A stretch of DNA of 64,000 nucleotides from Haloprofundus marisrubri (GTDB taxonomy: Archaea > Halobacteriota > Halobacteria > Halobacteriales > Haloferacaceae), in contig NZ_LOPU01000018.1 of NCBI RefSeq assembly GCF_001469955.1, forward strand, positions 250,001 to 314,000, written 5' to 3'. A program made the translations under genes and the position numbers. Under the pieces are notes generated by a model. The model was not told the DNA's origin, made no database searches, and saw only the letters and a program-made list of their open reading frames with translations. Position 1 is the first letter of the stretch, and the number at the start of each line of letters is the position of its first letter. Positions 1-7,700 of this stretch are shown here, in pieces.

Positions 1-1
1 G

Positions 2-1462
2 ACGTTCACCTGGATTGCCGAATCCATCGGCAACGACGTGTTCCACGCCCAGATTCTCATCTTCACGCTGTTGCTCGGTGCGGGCGTGACGTTCATCTGG
101 CGAACCGGCGGGTCGCTCGCCATCACCCGCTTTGCGACGAAACGCCTCGATAGCCAACGAAAAGCCGGGTTGATGGCGTGGGTACTCGGTCTCGTCTGGT
201 TCTTCGACGACTACGCCAACACCGCCGTCGTCGGCAGTTCGATGCGCGACATCACCGACGAACTGCGCATCTCCCGCGAGAAACTCTCCTACATCGTCGA
301 TTCGACGGCCGCACCCGTCGCCACCTTCGGCATCTCCAGTTGGGTCGCCTACCAGATTAGCATGGTTCAGGAGGGGTACTCACAGATAGGCGTCACCGGC
401 GGGCAGGAAGTGCCGACGGCGTTCGTCGCCTTTCTGCGAAGCATCCCGTTCAACATGTACTGCCTGTTCGCCATCGCCATGGTGTTCATCATCGTCGTCA
501 CTGGCCGCGACTTCGGCGAGATGTTAGACGCCGAACACCGGTCGTGGGAGACCGGCGACGTACTCCGCGACGGGGCGGTCCCGCTCCAGAGCATCGAGGA
601 GAACCTCGGCGAACCCAACGGCGACAACCCGCAGTTGCGGATGTTCGTCGTTCCGGTGCTCGTGCTCATCGTCGTCGCCATCATCGGCGCGGTGTGGACC
701 GGGTACGCCCCCGGTCGGTCGGCGCTACAAATCGCCGGTAACGCCGACTTCGCCTCGGCGCTCGTCTGGGGGTCGTTCTTCATGGTCGTCGCCGCGATGC
801 TGCTCGCGCTGGTGTCGGGCGTGCTCTCGCTCGACGAGTGTATGGACTCGCTCGTCGACGGCTTCTCCATCATGCTGACCGCAGTGACGATTCTGACGCT
901 CGCGTGGTCCATCAGCCTCGCTACGGGTGCGCTCGGCACCGGCGAGTACGTCACCGGTATCGCTCAGGGAATCGTCACGCCGACGCTGTTGCCGCTAGTC
1001 ATCCTGTTCGCCTCTGCGTTCATCGCCTTCTCCACGGGCACCTCGTGGGGGACGATGGCTATCGTGACGCCCGTGGCGATTCCGCTGGCGTGGGGTATCG
1101 CCGGGCAGTCGCCGGAACTCATCCCCGTCGCCGTCGGCACGGTGTTCAGCGGCGCTATCTTCGGTGACCACACCTCGCCCATCTCCGACACGACCATCCT
1201 CTCGTCGACGTTCACCGGCGCGGACCACATCGACCACGTGCGCACGCAACTGTACTACGCGGTGACCGTCGTGTCCGTCGCGGCGGTGATGCTTCTCATC
1301 TACGGGATGACCAGCGTGACGCCGCTGGTGTTGCTTCCGGTCGGTCTCGTCCTGTTGGTCGGCCTCGTCTACGGCCTCTCGGAGTTCGACGCGCGCCGGA
1401 AAGGCATCGCCCCGAAAGCCTCGCGCCGAAGCCAACAGGGAACCGAGGTCGCCGACGACTGA
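2..1462 (+). CDS. NhaC-family Na+/H+ antiporter (5' partial)
   Basis: A multi-spanning secondary transporter that should exchange Na+ for H+ across the cell membrane. The frame is open to the window edge: the codons before the first possible internal GTG (38) read through as TFTWIAES, so the true start lies upstream and the N-terminus is missing. Roughly ten hydrophobic segments are visible. The FFDDYANT motif and the following GSSMRDITDE stretch match the NhaC-type antiporter family (PF03553-like). The C-terminus is short, charged and cytoplasmic. The substrate is inferred from family only; arginine/ornithine or malate/lactate exchangers belong to the same superfamily. Confidence 0.85.
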   Translation, partial: TFTWIAESIGNDVFHAQILIFTLLLGAGVTFIWRTGGSLAITRFATKRLDSQRKAGLMAWVLGLVWFFDDYANTAVVGSSMRDITDELRISREKLSYIVDSTAAPVATFGISSWVAYQISMVQEGYSQIGVTGGQEVPTAFVAFLRSIPFNMYCLFAIAMVFIIVVTGRDFGEMLDAEHRSWETGDVLRDGAVPLQSIEENLGEPNGDNPQLRMFVVPVLVLIVVAIIGAVWTGYAPGRSALQIAGNADFASALVWGSFFMVVAAMLLALVSGVLSLDECMDSLVDGFSIMLTAVTILTLAWSISLATGALGTGEYVTGIAQGIVTPTLLPLVILFASAFIAFSTGTSWGTMAIVTPVAIPLAWGIAGQSPELIPVAVGTVFSGAIFGDHTSPISDTTILSSTFTGADHIDHVRTQLYYAVTVVSVAAVMLLIYGMTSVTPLVLLPVGLVLLVGLVYGLSEFDARRKGIAPKASRRSQQGTEVADD

Positions 1463-1574
1463 ATCGGGGGACTCGCTTCAGTTGCAGGCGTCCCTCACTT
1501 CTCCACTCTTCGTCCTCTCTGACGCCGAATCTCTACCGTCTGCAGAACTGTGACCGTTTCTCCGGGACGGACGC

Positions 1575-1997
1575 TCAGTCCATCGGGTGGCGAACGAGTT
1601 GCCCGTGTTCGACTTTCATACACCGGTTCTGGACCACGGCTAGCCCCGCCGCTTCGGCGGTCCGTGCGGCTTCGTCGTTCCGGATTCCCTGCTGCATCCA
1701 AATCACCTTCACGTCGTCGCGGGCCATCGCCTGCTCGACGATTTCCGGAACCTCCTCGCTCGGGCGGAAGATTTCGACGATGTCGATGGACTCCGGAACG
1801 TCAGCAAGCGAGTCGTAGGCTCGTTCGCCGAAGATTTCCTCGGCGAACGGATTCACCGGCACGAGTTCGTAGCCGTGTCGCTGGAGGTACGCTGGGACGA
1901 TGTGGGCGGCCTTTTCGTGTGACGTGGACGCGCCGACGACGGCGACGCGGTCGTACCCGAGGATTTGTCGGAGTTCGTCGTTGCTTTCGACCGGCAT
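1575..1997 (-). CDS. CoA-binding domain protein (YccU-like)
   Basis: A 140-residue single-domain Rossmann protein of the CoA-binding family (succinyl-CoA synthetase alpha N-terminal type). The nucleotide-binding turn VAVVGAS lies at residues 18-24, VPVNP follows at 46-50, and the WMQQGIRN and NRCMKVEH stretches near the end are typical of the stand-alone YccU group. I chose the ATG at 1997. The longer open frame to 2228 is composed of arginine/proline-rich non-protein-like sequence and overlaps the repeats upstream of the next gene. These proteins bind CoA in vitro but their cell role is not established. It is divergent from the glyoxalase gene and convergent with the antiporter gene. Confidence 0.85.
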   Translation of the reverse strand: MPVESNDELRQILGYDRVAVVGASTSHEKAAHIVPAYLQRHGYELVPVNPFAEEIFGERAYDSLADVPESIDIVEIFRPSEEVPEIVEQAMARDDVKVIWMQQGIRNDEAARTAEAAGLAVVQNRCMKVEHGQLVRHPMD

Positions 1998-2035
1998 ACA
2001 TCTGCTCGGAGGCGCTGAAGAATCAGTGTGTCCCC

Positions 2036-2176
2036 GGGTTCGCGCCTCGTCGGATACGAAGGAACACTCGCCGGGCGGGTTCCGGGCCCGACGTTGGGGT
2101 TCCAGACCTGACGTTGGGGTTTCACACTCGGTATCGCGGTGCCGGCCTCGGCACCCGGGTTCCGCCTCCGGTATTC
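2036..2176. repeat. Degenerate 20-bp period repeat, with hairpin
   Basis: Units beginning GGGTTCC recur at 2077, 2097, 2117 (GGGTTTC) and 2157, all in 20-bp steps, with a weaker match near 2036. The units at 2077-2096 and 2097-2116 match at 17 of 20 positions (GGGTTCCRGRCCYGACGTTG); the others are more diverged. The unit around 2137 is replaced by a perfect hairpin, GGTGCCG-GCCT-CGGCACC, at 2138-2155. The array fills the divergent spacer between the CoA-binding gene and the glyoxalase gene, so it may affect either promoter. Confidence 0.6.
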
Positions 2177-2205
2177 TTTTCGACGTTCCTCCCGTTCGTC
2201 TCCCT

Positions 2206-3003
2206 ATGTCCGGAGTACTCGACCACACGATGATTCGCGTCGGTGACTTGGAGGAGTCGCTGGAGTGGTATCAGACGAACCTGAACTACGAGGAGAAAGG
2301 CCGCTGGGAGGCCGACACGTTCACCAACGTCTACATCGGCCCCGAGGAGATGCACGAGGACGGCGCGATGCTCGAACTCACCGAGAACCACGACACCGAC
2401 GAGTACGACGTCGGCGACGCGTGGGGACACATCGCCGTACGCGTGCCTGAAGACGAACTGGAGGAAGCGTATCAGGAACTGATGGACAACGGCGTCGAAG
2501 ATTACCGCGACCCCGAGTCCTGCAGCTACAACTACGCGTTCGTCAAGGACCCCGACGGCCACGAAATCGAGATTGTCAAACGCGACCCGGAACTCGGCGC
2601 ACGCTGGAGTCTCGACCACACGATGATTCGCGTCGAGGACGCCGACGAAGCGCTCGGCTTCTGGACGCGGAAGTTCGAGTACCAACACACCGGCCGCTGG
2701 GAATCGGACTCGTTCGCCAACTACTTCGTCAAGCCCGAAGACGCCGCCGACGAGGCGATGGCCGTCGAACTCACCTACAACTACGACGGCCGGAGCTACG
2801 AGATGGGCGACGCGTGGGGTCACCTCGCCGTCCGCGCCGACGACCTTTCGGACTACTGGGAGACGCTGATGGAACGCGAGGCCGACGACTACCGCGACCC
2901 AGAGTCCTGCGACAACAACTACGCGTTCACGACGGACCCCGACGGTCACGAAATCGAGATTCTCGAACGCGACTTCGACGCCGACTCGCTGTTCCCGGCG
3001 TAG
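2206..3003 (+). CDS. Two-domain VOC/glyoxalase I-like protein
   Basis: A 265-residue protein made of two tandem vicinal-oxygen-chelate domains (about residues 1-130 and 132-265). The same landmarks occur in both: LDHTMIRV at 5-12 and 136-143, a GDAWGH motif, RDPESC, and the end motif DPDGHEIEI. In glyoxalase I the metal is held by His and Glu residues in equivalent places, so the protein probably isomerises methylglyoxal-thiol adducts. Since haloarchaea use gamma-glutamylcysteine rather than glutathione, the thiol substrate is an inference. The domains are similar enough to indicate internal duplication. The start at ATG 2206 is preferred over an extension running through the upstream repeat. 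Confidence 0.85.
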   Translation: MSGVLDHTMIRVGDLEESLEWYQTNLNYEEKGRWEADTFTNVYIGPEEMHEDGAMLELTENHDTDEYDVGDAWGHIAVRVPEDELEEAYQELMDNGVEDYRDPESCSYNYAFVKDPDGHEIEIVKRDPELGARWSLDHTMIRVEDADEALGFWTRKFEYQHTGRWESDSFANYFVKPEDAADEAMAVELTYNYDGRSYEMGDAWGHLAVRADDLSDYWETLMEREADDYRDPESCDNNYAFTTDPDGHEIEILERDFDADSLFPA

Positions 3004-3039
3004 CGACGTGACGTAGTCGTACCGACGTAGCATAGTTCT

Positions 3040-3057
3040 TCACGCGCACCCGCGTGA
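3040..3057 (+). terminator. Hairpin terminator after glyoxalase gene
   Basis: A perfect 7-bp stem with a 4-nt loop, TCACGCG-CACC-CGCGTGA, lies 37 nt after the glyoxalase stop codon, and a T5 run follows at 3073-3077. It probably ends the upstream transcript and insulates the strong S-layer promoter. Confidence 0.5.
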
Positions 3058-3203
3058 CCCGAACCCGCCGATTTTTCGAAGCTCAGCCGACACACTGCCG
3101 AGATTGAGTTGTCAGTTCCCGGAGTAGTCAGACACAAAGTACTTATGCCAGTATCCGCACGAGAGCGTCTCTCTGCCCTGAATTCGGTCGTGTTACTGTT
3201 TAT

Positions 3204-3262
3204 CAAATCCCACTATTTACCACAAAGCATTTATAACGAGAGGCTAAGGTTTTGAGCGTACC
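3204..3262 (+). promoter_or_regulatory. S-layer gene promoter region
   Basis: An AT-rich island inside GC-rich DNA. The best TATA box is TTTATAA at 3230-3236, which predicts a transcript start near 3257-3262 and a leader of about 115 nt before the csg ATG. Two further AT-rich candidates, GTTTATCAAAT (about 3199) and CTATTTACC (about 3213), lie just upstream, so more than one promoter may drive the gene. The rest of the 3004-3373 gap holds the terminator hairpin at 3040-3057 and the leader ORF at 3270. Confidence 0.6.
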
Positions 3263-3269
3263 CCTACCC

Positions 3270-3377
3270 ATGGTGGCATCGACGAGTATCCCTCGCCAAG
3301 TCCGGCACTCCGCTGGGCGTTTCGGTCTCCAGGCCCGGGCGAAAGCAGGTGTCGCCGACTACAGCACAAAACCATGA
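3270..3377 (+). CDS. 35-codon upstream ORF coupled to csg start
   Basis: Starts ATG GTG GCA TCG at 3270, stays open for 35 codons and stops with TGA at 3375-3377, which overlaps the csg ATG (3374) as ATGA. It lies entirely inside the predicted csg leader, beginning about 10 nt after the likely transcript start. Its product (MVASTSIPRQVRHSAGR... to STKP) is basic and unlike the acidic proteins around it, so it is more likely a coupling or regulatory leader peptide than a functional protein. The frame and overlap are seen directly; translation is inference. Confidence 0.45.
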   Translation: MVASTSIPRQVRHSAGRFGLQARAKAGVADYSTKP

Positions 3378-5596
3378 CACAAACAACTCAGAAATTCCGT
3401 GCAGTTTTCCTCGCTGCGCTGATGGTGTTCTCCGTCTTCGCGGGCACCGTCGCGTTCGCAGGTACGGCTGCTGCGGCTAACATTGAGCAAACCGACGCTG
3501 ATGAACCGCTCAACAGCGCCGGTCCGTACTTCCAGGGGAGTGTACTCTTCCTGGACGCAGATGGATTGACTACGACCGACGGTGATGTCGAAGATGGCGA
3601 GACGCTGACGCTTCGCAGTATCGACGGCGATTCGACGTCTTTCGAGACGACGATTAACCCGTCCGAGGACGACGACGGCGAGCCATACTACGCAATCGAT
3701 ACGTCGAGCCTCGACGCTGGTCAGTACCTGCTGACCGACGAAGACGGGACGACGGTTGTCATCGCTTCCGCCGACAACGAATTCGAAATCGCTGAGCAGA
3801 GCCTTAGCGCCGAATTCGATTCGGACAGCGTCAACACTGACGACCCGACGACGGTAATGCTCGACTCGAACCGTGGCAGTGAGTTCGATGTCCGTGTCTC
3901 CTCTGAGGACCTCTCGGAGAGTGAACTCGAGGAAGTCTTCGGTACGGACAACGTCACGACCGATGACGGCGACGTCATCATCAGTGATGTTCAGACGAAC
4001 ACCAACGATGAGTTCTTCGTGACCTTCAGCGACGCTGGTACCTACAACTTCACCTTCAGCGCTGAAGACACTACGGCCGAAGCGACGGCCTCTATCGACG
4101 TTGAGGAGACGGACGAATCCTACAGTCTCCCGGACAACATCAACGTCGAAGCTGGTGACACGGTGACCTTCCCGGTCGACATGGAAGACTCCACCTCGGC
4201 TGACATCGTCATCGGTAGTACCTCCGACGGTTACAAAGTGACCGCGGAAGTCGTTGACGACGACGAGGACGGCGTGGCTAACGTCACCGTCAACACGTAC
4301 AACCCGACGGCCGACAACAACTACGGCGTCTCCGGCGACGACGACTCGACGGTTAACGTCAAGACGGGCAACGTTGACGACAACACGCCTGTCAACGGTA
4401 TCCTCGACACCGCCAACTACGACATTGAAGTTGGCCCGAGCAACTGGTACACCGACAGTGGCGATGGTTCCAGCGACATCTCGACGCTTGCTGTGACCGA
4501 AGCGTCCATCACCGGTGCACAGACGTGGACCGCCCCAGTCAACGCCGACTCTGACATCTCCGACGAGGAAGATGTCATCGAGGCAATCGAAGAGGGCACC
4601 ATCACGCAGGGTAGCGACATCGCCGAAGGCGACCTCGCAGTCGTGCAGGTTCAGGCCTCCGGTCTTGCTGGCTACGTTGCAGCCCAAGAACAGGCTATTG
4701 AAGACTTCGACGGAGAGGGCGACGCACCGCAGGTCTTCAACGGTGACGACCTCGACCTGACCGTCGAGCAAGAGAACCCGTCCGCGAACCGCGAAGCAAA
4801 GATGCTTGCAGCGAGCAACGTCGACTACATCGTCGATGACGAGAACAACAACATGTTCCTCCTCATCGACACCTCCGAATCGAACCTCGAGCAGGGCACC
4901 GAGAGTGGTGTCGCCTTCGAGAGCGGCGACCAGTTCAACGTGACCATCGACGTCGGCAGTGCTGACGCCAGCGAACTCCCCGAGGAGTCCGTCTCCACGA
5001 CGTTCGAGGTTGTTGACCGTGAAGTCTCGCTCAACAACGTCAACGACGACGACGTCGTCGAAGTTGCTGCATCCGAGAACGCTACGATCGAGGGCGAGTC
5101 CTCGATCGCGCCTGGCTCCGACATCCGCGTCCGCGCGCAGAGTGAGTCCGGTGCAACCAACACGTTCGTCGAAACGCAGACTGTGACGGTCGGCCAGAAC
5201 GGTACGTTCAACGCATCGTTCGACTTCGCTGACCTCGAACAGAATACGAACTTCACGCTGTCGCTGAACGACCAGGACGGACCTGGCTTCGGTGACGACG
5301 AGGAGACTGTCGAATACGACGCAGTCATCTCCGGTAACGGCACGATGGGTGGCGACGACGGTAACATGTCCGAGACCACCACCGAGATGAACGAGACCAC
5401 GACGGAGCAGACCACGGAAGAGACCACGGAGGAGACCACCGAGGAAACCACCGAGGAAACTACCGAGTCCACCGACAGCGGTAACGAAAGCGGCTCCGAC
5501 GGCGAATCCGAGACCACGACGCCTGGCTTCGGAGTCATCGTCGCTCTCGTCGCTCTCGTCGCTGCTGCGCTCCTCGCGGTCCGCCGTGACAACTAA
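3374..5596 (+). CDS. csg: S-layer glycoprotein
   Basis: The major cell-surface subunit that forms the paracrystalline wall of haloarchaea. It is 740 residues: a Sec signal peptide (residues 1-35, cleavage after TAAAA), a very acidic extracellular region with Ig-like beta segments, at least ten N-X-S/T sequons (for example NVT, NFT, NATIEG, NGTFNAS), a Thr/Glu-rich stalk near residues 670-710 with ETTE repeats suited to O-glycosylation, then the PGF motif, a hydrophobic helix and RRDN. The last three elements are the PGF-CTERM sorting signal that archaeosortase A cleaves and replaces with a lipid; artA lies 1 kb downstream. Codon use is biased to highly expressed choices. A long leader and three hairpins after the gene fit a very abundant, stable mRNA. 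Confidence 0.95.
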   Translation: MTQTTQKFRAVFLAALMVFSVFAGTVAFAGTAAAANIEQTDADEPLNSAGPYFQGSVLFLDADGLTTTDGDVEDGETLTLRSIDGDSTSFETTINPSEDDDGEPYYAIDTSSLDAGQYLLTDEDGTTVVIASADNEFEIAEQSLSAEFDSDSVNTDDPTTVMLDSNRGSEFDVRVSSEDLSESELEEVFGTDNVTTDDGDVIISDVQTNTNDEFFVTFSDAGTYNFTFSAEDTTAEATASIDVEETDESYSLPDNINVEAGDTVTFPVDMEDSTSADIVIGSTSDGYKVTAEVVDDDEDGVANVTVNTYNPTADNNYGVSGDDDSTVNVKTGNVDDNTPVNGILDTANYDIEVGPSNWYTDSGDGSSDISTLAVTEASITGAQTWTAPVNADSDISDEEDVIEAIEEGTITQGSDIAEGDLAVVQVQASGLAGYVAAQEQAIEDFDGEGDAPQVFNGDDLDLTVEQENPSANREAKMLAASNVDYIVDDENNNMFLLIDTSESNLEQGTESGVAFESGDQFNVTIDVGSADASELPEESVSTTFEVVDREVSLNNVNDDDVVEVAASENATIEGESSIAPGSDIRVRAQSESGATNTFVETQTVTVGQNGTFNASFDFADLEQNTNFTLSLNDQDGPGFGDDEETVEYDAVISGNGTMGGDDGNMSETTTEMNETTTEQTTEETTEETTEETTEETTESTDSGNESGSDGESETTTPGFGVIVALVALVAAALLAVRRDN

Positions 5597-5633
5597 CTCA
5601 CGTTAGTTCTCACGTGCCTCCGCTTCCGCGGAG
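5591..5633 (+). other. Two hairpins at the csg stop codon and just after
   Basis: AACTAAC-TCAC-GTTAGTT (5591-5608) forms a perfect 7-bp stem that includes the csg TAA stop. CTCCGC-TTCC-GCGGAG (5618-5633) forms a perfect 6-bp stem 9 nt later. They precede the stronger hairpin at 5648 and together may protect the 3' end of an abundant mRNA or help stop transcription. Confidence 0.5.
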
Positions 5634-5647
5634 ACGCCGCGACAACT

Positions 5648-5668
5648 AACTGAGATACCCTCTCAGTT
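5648..5668 (+). terminator. csg terminator hairpin
   Basis: AACTGAGA-TACCC-TCTCAGTT is a perfect 8-bp stem with a 5-nt loop, ending in TTT, 52 nt after the csg stop. It is the strongest of three successive hairpins and the likely transcript end. Confidence 0.55.
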
Positions 5669-5849
5669 TCGAGCGCTAACACAGAACTACCGGGACCCTT
5701 CCCGGCCCTTCTCCCTTTATCGAACTCACACCGACGAGCGACAGCCACGTCGGTCGAATAGCGTAGACACAGACACAGAGGCATTTTATCGCGCTTTAAC
5801 TGCCGTTTTTCGACTGGAGAAACGCGTTGGCAGCAAGATTCTTGAGTGC

Positions 5850-5865
5850 GTATAACCGAGTATAC
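5850..5865 (+). promoter_or_regulatory. Candidate operator of the toxin-antitoxin pair
   Basis: Inverted repeat GTATA-ACCGAG-TATAC placed 4 nt before the antitoxin ATG. Type II antitoxins usually repress their own promoter through such short palindromes. It is too close to the start codon to be the TATA box of a leaderless transcript, which favours a role as operator; the assignment is inferred. Confidence 0.4.
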
Positions 5866-5868
5866 AGT

Positions 5869-6138
5869 ATGGGAAAGACGATTCGTGTCTCCGAGGAGTT
5901 CCACGAACTCGTCTCGGCGCACAAGGGAAGCGACGAGACGATGGAGGAGACGCTCCGTCGGATGGTCGGCGGTCCCGACCCGAGAGTACTCGCGTCGATG
6001 GGACTCATCGACAGCGACACCGACGAGGAGTCAGCGGAGACGATGCGCGATGCAATCGAGCGACGGCGTTCCGGCGAGAGTGACCGCCGAAAGCGACTCC
6101 GCGAGCGGTTCGACGCCAACGCGGACACGTCCGAATGA
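5869..6138 (+). CDS. vapB: VapB-type antitoxin
   Basis: An 89-residue protein with a short N-terminal beta strand and helix (MGKTIRVSEEFHELVSAHKG) like the ribbon-helix-helix/AbrB-type DNA-binding heads of archaeal antitoxins, then a charged, likely disordered C-terminal half expected to wrap the toxin. It overlaps the PIN-domain toxin gene by 4 nt (ATGA), the classic arrangement for a toxin-antitoxin operon. The start at 5869 is chosen over an in-frame GTG-like extension at 5827 because the extension crosses the inverted repeat. Which VapB subfamily it belongs to cannot be settled by eye. Confidence 0.75.
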   Translation: MGKTIRVSEEFHELVSAHKGSDETMEETLRRMVGGPDPRVLASMGLIDSDTDEESAETMRDAIERRRSGESDRRKRLRERFDANADTSE

Positions 6139-6530
6139 TTCTCGACACGTCGTATCTCTTGGATCTGAAAAGCGGTGACCCGTCGGCGTTCGAGCGTGGC
6201 GTCGAGATGCAAGAGCAGGACGTCGTTCAGCGAGTCACCGTGATTTCAGTGACGGAACTCCACTACGGCGCGCAGTTTCTTCAATCCGAAGACGAGCGAC
6301 GCCGAGTTCGGAATCTCGTCCGAGCGTACCCGCTCGTGAGTATCGACGAACGAACGGCAGTTCGGGCGGCCGAACTCGTAGCCGACGCAGACCGTCGTAA
6401 CGATGGTTCCAGCGGCGTCGAGAGCGAAGACGGATACATTGGAGCAGTGGCGGACCAGTTCGGCGAACCGGTTCTCACACGAAACGTCGACGACTTCGAG
6501 AAACTCGGTGTCGACGTCGAAACGTACTGA
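6135..6530 (+). CDS. vapC: VapC-type PIN-domain ribonuclease toxin
   Basis: 131 residues. The PIN-fold acidic residues are all present: D4 (MILDTSYLLD), E41 (SVTELHYG), D99 (ESEDGYIG) and D119/D120 (TRNVDDFE). These bind the metal used to cut RNA; VapC toxins of this type cleave tRNA or rRNA. No residue is missing, so the enzyme should be active when free of VapB. The pair sits between the S-layer gene and its sorting enzyme, which is an odd place for a mobile addiction module and could tie loss of this region to cell killing. Confidence 0.88.
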   Translation: MILDTSYLLDLKSGDPSAFERGVEMQEQDVVQRVTVISVTELHYGAQFLQSEDERRRVRNLVRAYPLVSIDERTAVRAAELVADADRRNDGSSGVESEDGYIGAVADQFGEPVLTRNVDDFEKLGVDVETY

Positions 6531-6636
6531 CGACGGTAGTTCAACACGACAAAACACTCTCTCGCCAAAACTCGTTTGTGCGCTCGCACTACCACAGACG
6601 ACAAGGGATTTACCGCCACACGCAAAGGATAGCGAT

Positions 6637-7656
6637 ATGCCCGGCGTCGTCCCCTCCGACCCGCTCGCGTGGGTCGCCATCGCGCTGTTCGCCGGCGGTG
6701 CGCTGTTCGAACGCTCGAACCAGCGCGTCGCTCGCTACACGATGGTGAGCGCGTGGGTCGCCTTCGCGCTCTTCTGGCTCAATCTGTTCCCGCACTTCGC
6801 TTTCGAACACAAGTCCTACATCGAGGGCTTCCTCAGTATCGCGGCCGTCCCGCTCTGTCTGTACGCGGCACTGCTGCTCTACCGCGGCCGCGACTCGTTG
6901 TTCATCCTCTCGCGCGCCGTCGCCGTGATGGGAATCGTCTACCTCCCGTTCGAGACCATCCCGGCGATAACGCTCGGGTCGACGACGATACCCTCTCCGC
7001 GTGAGATGCTCGTCGAACTCGTCGCCGCACAGACGGGGTATCTCATCAACCTGCTCGGCTACAACCCGACGGCTATCGTCGGGCCGGCCGGCTACGACAA
7101 CACCTTCCGATTCGTCCACACCGACGGCCACGGACTGGTGTTCTCGGTCGTTCTCGCCTGCACCGGCATCGGGAGCATGGCCATCTTCGCGGGACTCATC
7201 GCCGCGGTCCGCGCGCCACTCGGCCGCAAGCTCCGCGCGCTCGCCATCGCCATTCCCATCATCTACGGACTGAACCTGCTGCGGACGACGTTCATCGGCA
7301 TCGTCTTCGGCCAGCAGTACATGCAGTGGTTCGTCGACGAGGTGCTGATGCTGTTCGGGTCGTCGGACCCGTACATGGTCTCGTTTTTCCTCTCGGACCG
7401 TGTCATCAGCCAACTGCTCGCCGTCGTCGCACTCATCGGCATCACCTATCTCGTCGTCCGCGAACTGCCAGAACTCCTCACCGTCATCGAGGACGTGCTG
7501 TTCATGCTGACGCGCGAGGAGTACGACCTCCACAGCGCACTCGACGTGCAGGGCCACGAGAACCAGTCACGGCGGCAGATGCGACCCGACGGTGGTCGCG
7601 TCGACGGTCGAACCGGCAGTAGCGACGGCGAGACGGGCGACAGCCACAACCGCTAG
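6637..7656 (+). CDS. artA: Archaeosortase A
   Basis: A 339-residue membrane enzyme that cleaves PGF-CTERM proteins and links them to an archaeal lipid, anchoring the S-layer and other surface proteins. About eight membrane helices are visible. The catalytic residues match those mapped in Haloferax: Cys175 in ACTGIGS, Arg216 in LLRTTF, and Arg255 in FLSDRV. The C-terminal 50 residues are a charged cytoplasmic tail. I chose ATG 6637; the upstream extension to 6403 overlaps vapC out of frame. Substrates in this window include csg (3374) and the btuF product (13258). Confidence 0.95.
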   Translation: MPGVVPSDPLAWVAIALFAGGALFERSNQRVARYTMVSAWVAFALFWLNLFPHFAFEHKSYIEGFLSIAAVPLCLYAALLLYRGRDSLFILSRAVAVMGIVYLPFETIPAITLGSTTIPSPREMLVELVAAQTGYLINLLGYNPTAIVGPAGYDNTFRFVHTDGHGLVFSVVLACTGIGSMAIFAGLIAAVRAPLGRKLRALAIAIPIIYGLNLLRTTFIGIVFGQQYMQWFVDEVLMLFGSSDPYMVSFFLSDRVISQLLAVVALIGITYLVVRELPELLTVIEDVLFMLTREEYDLHSALDVQGHENQSRRQMRPDGGRVDGRTGSSDGETGDSHNR

Positions 7657-7700
7657 CAGTAGAGAAAGACTCTCGAAGCTTCGATTCTGTTCGCCGCGAC

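Noticed and set aside
3359-4771. Long antisense open frame (470 codons) across the S-layer gene
   Set aside because: Product is Val/Arg/Asp shadow sequence produced by the codon bias of csg; no promoter, no domain.
7673-7684. 12-bp palindrome TCGAAGCTTCGA between artA and dphB stops
   Set aside because: Loopless palindrome cannot fold well as terminator and position between convergent genes gives no clear regulatory role; mentioned only under dphB.
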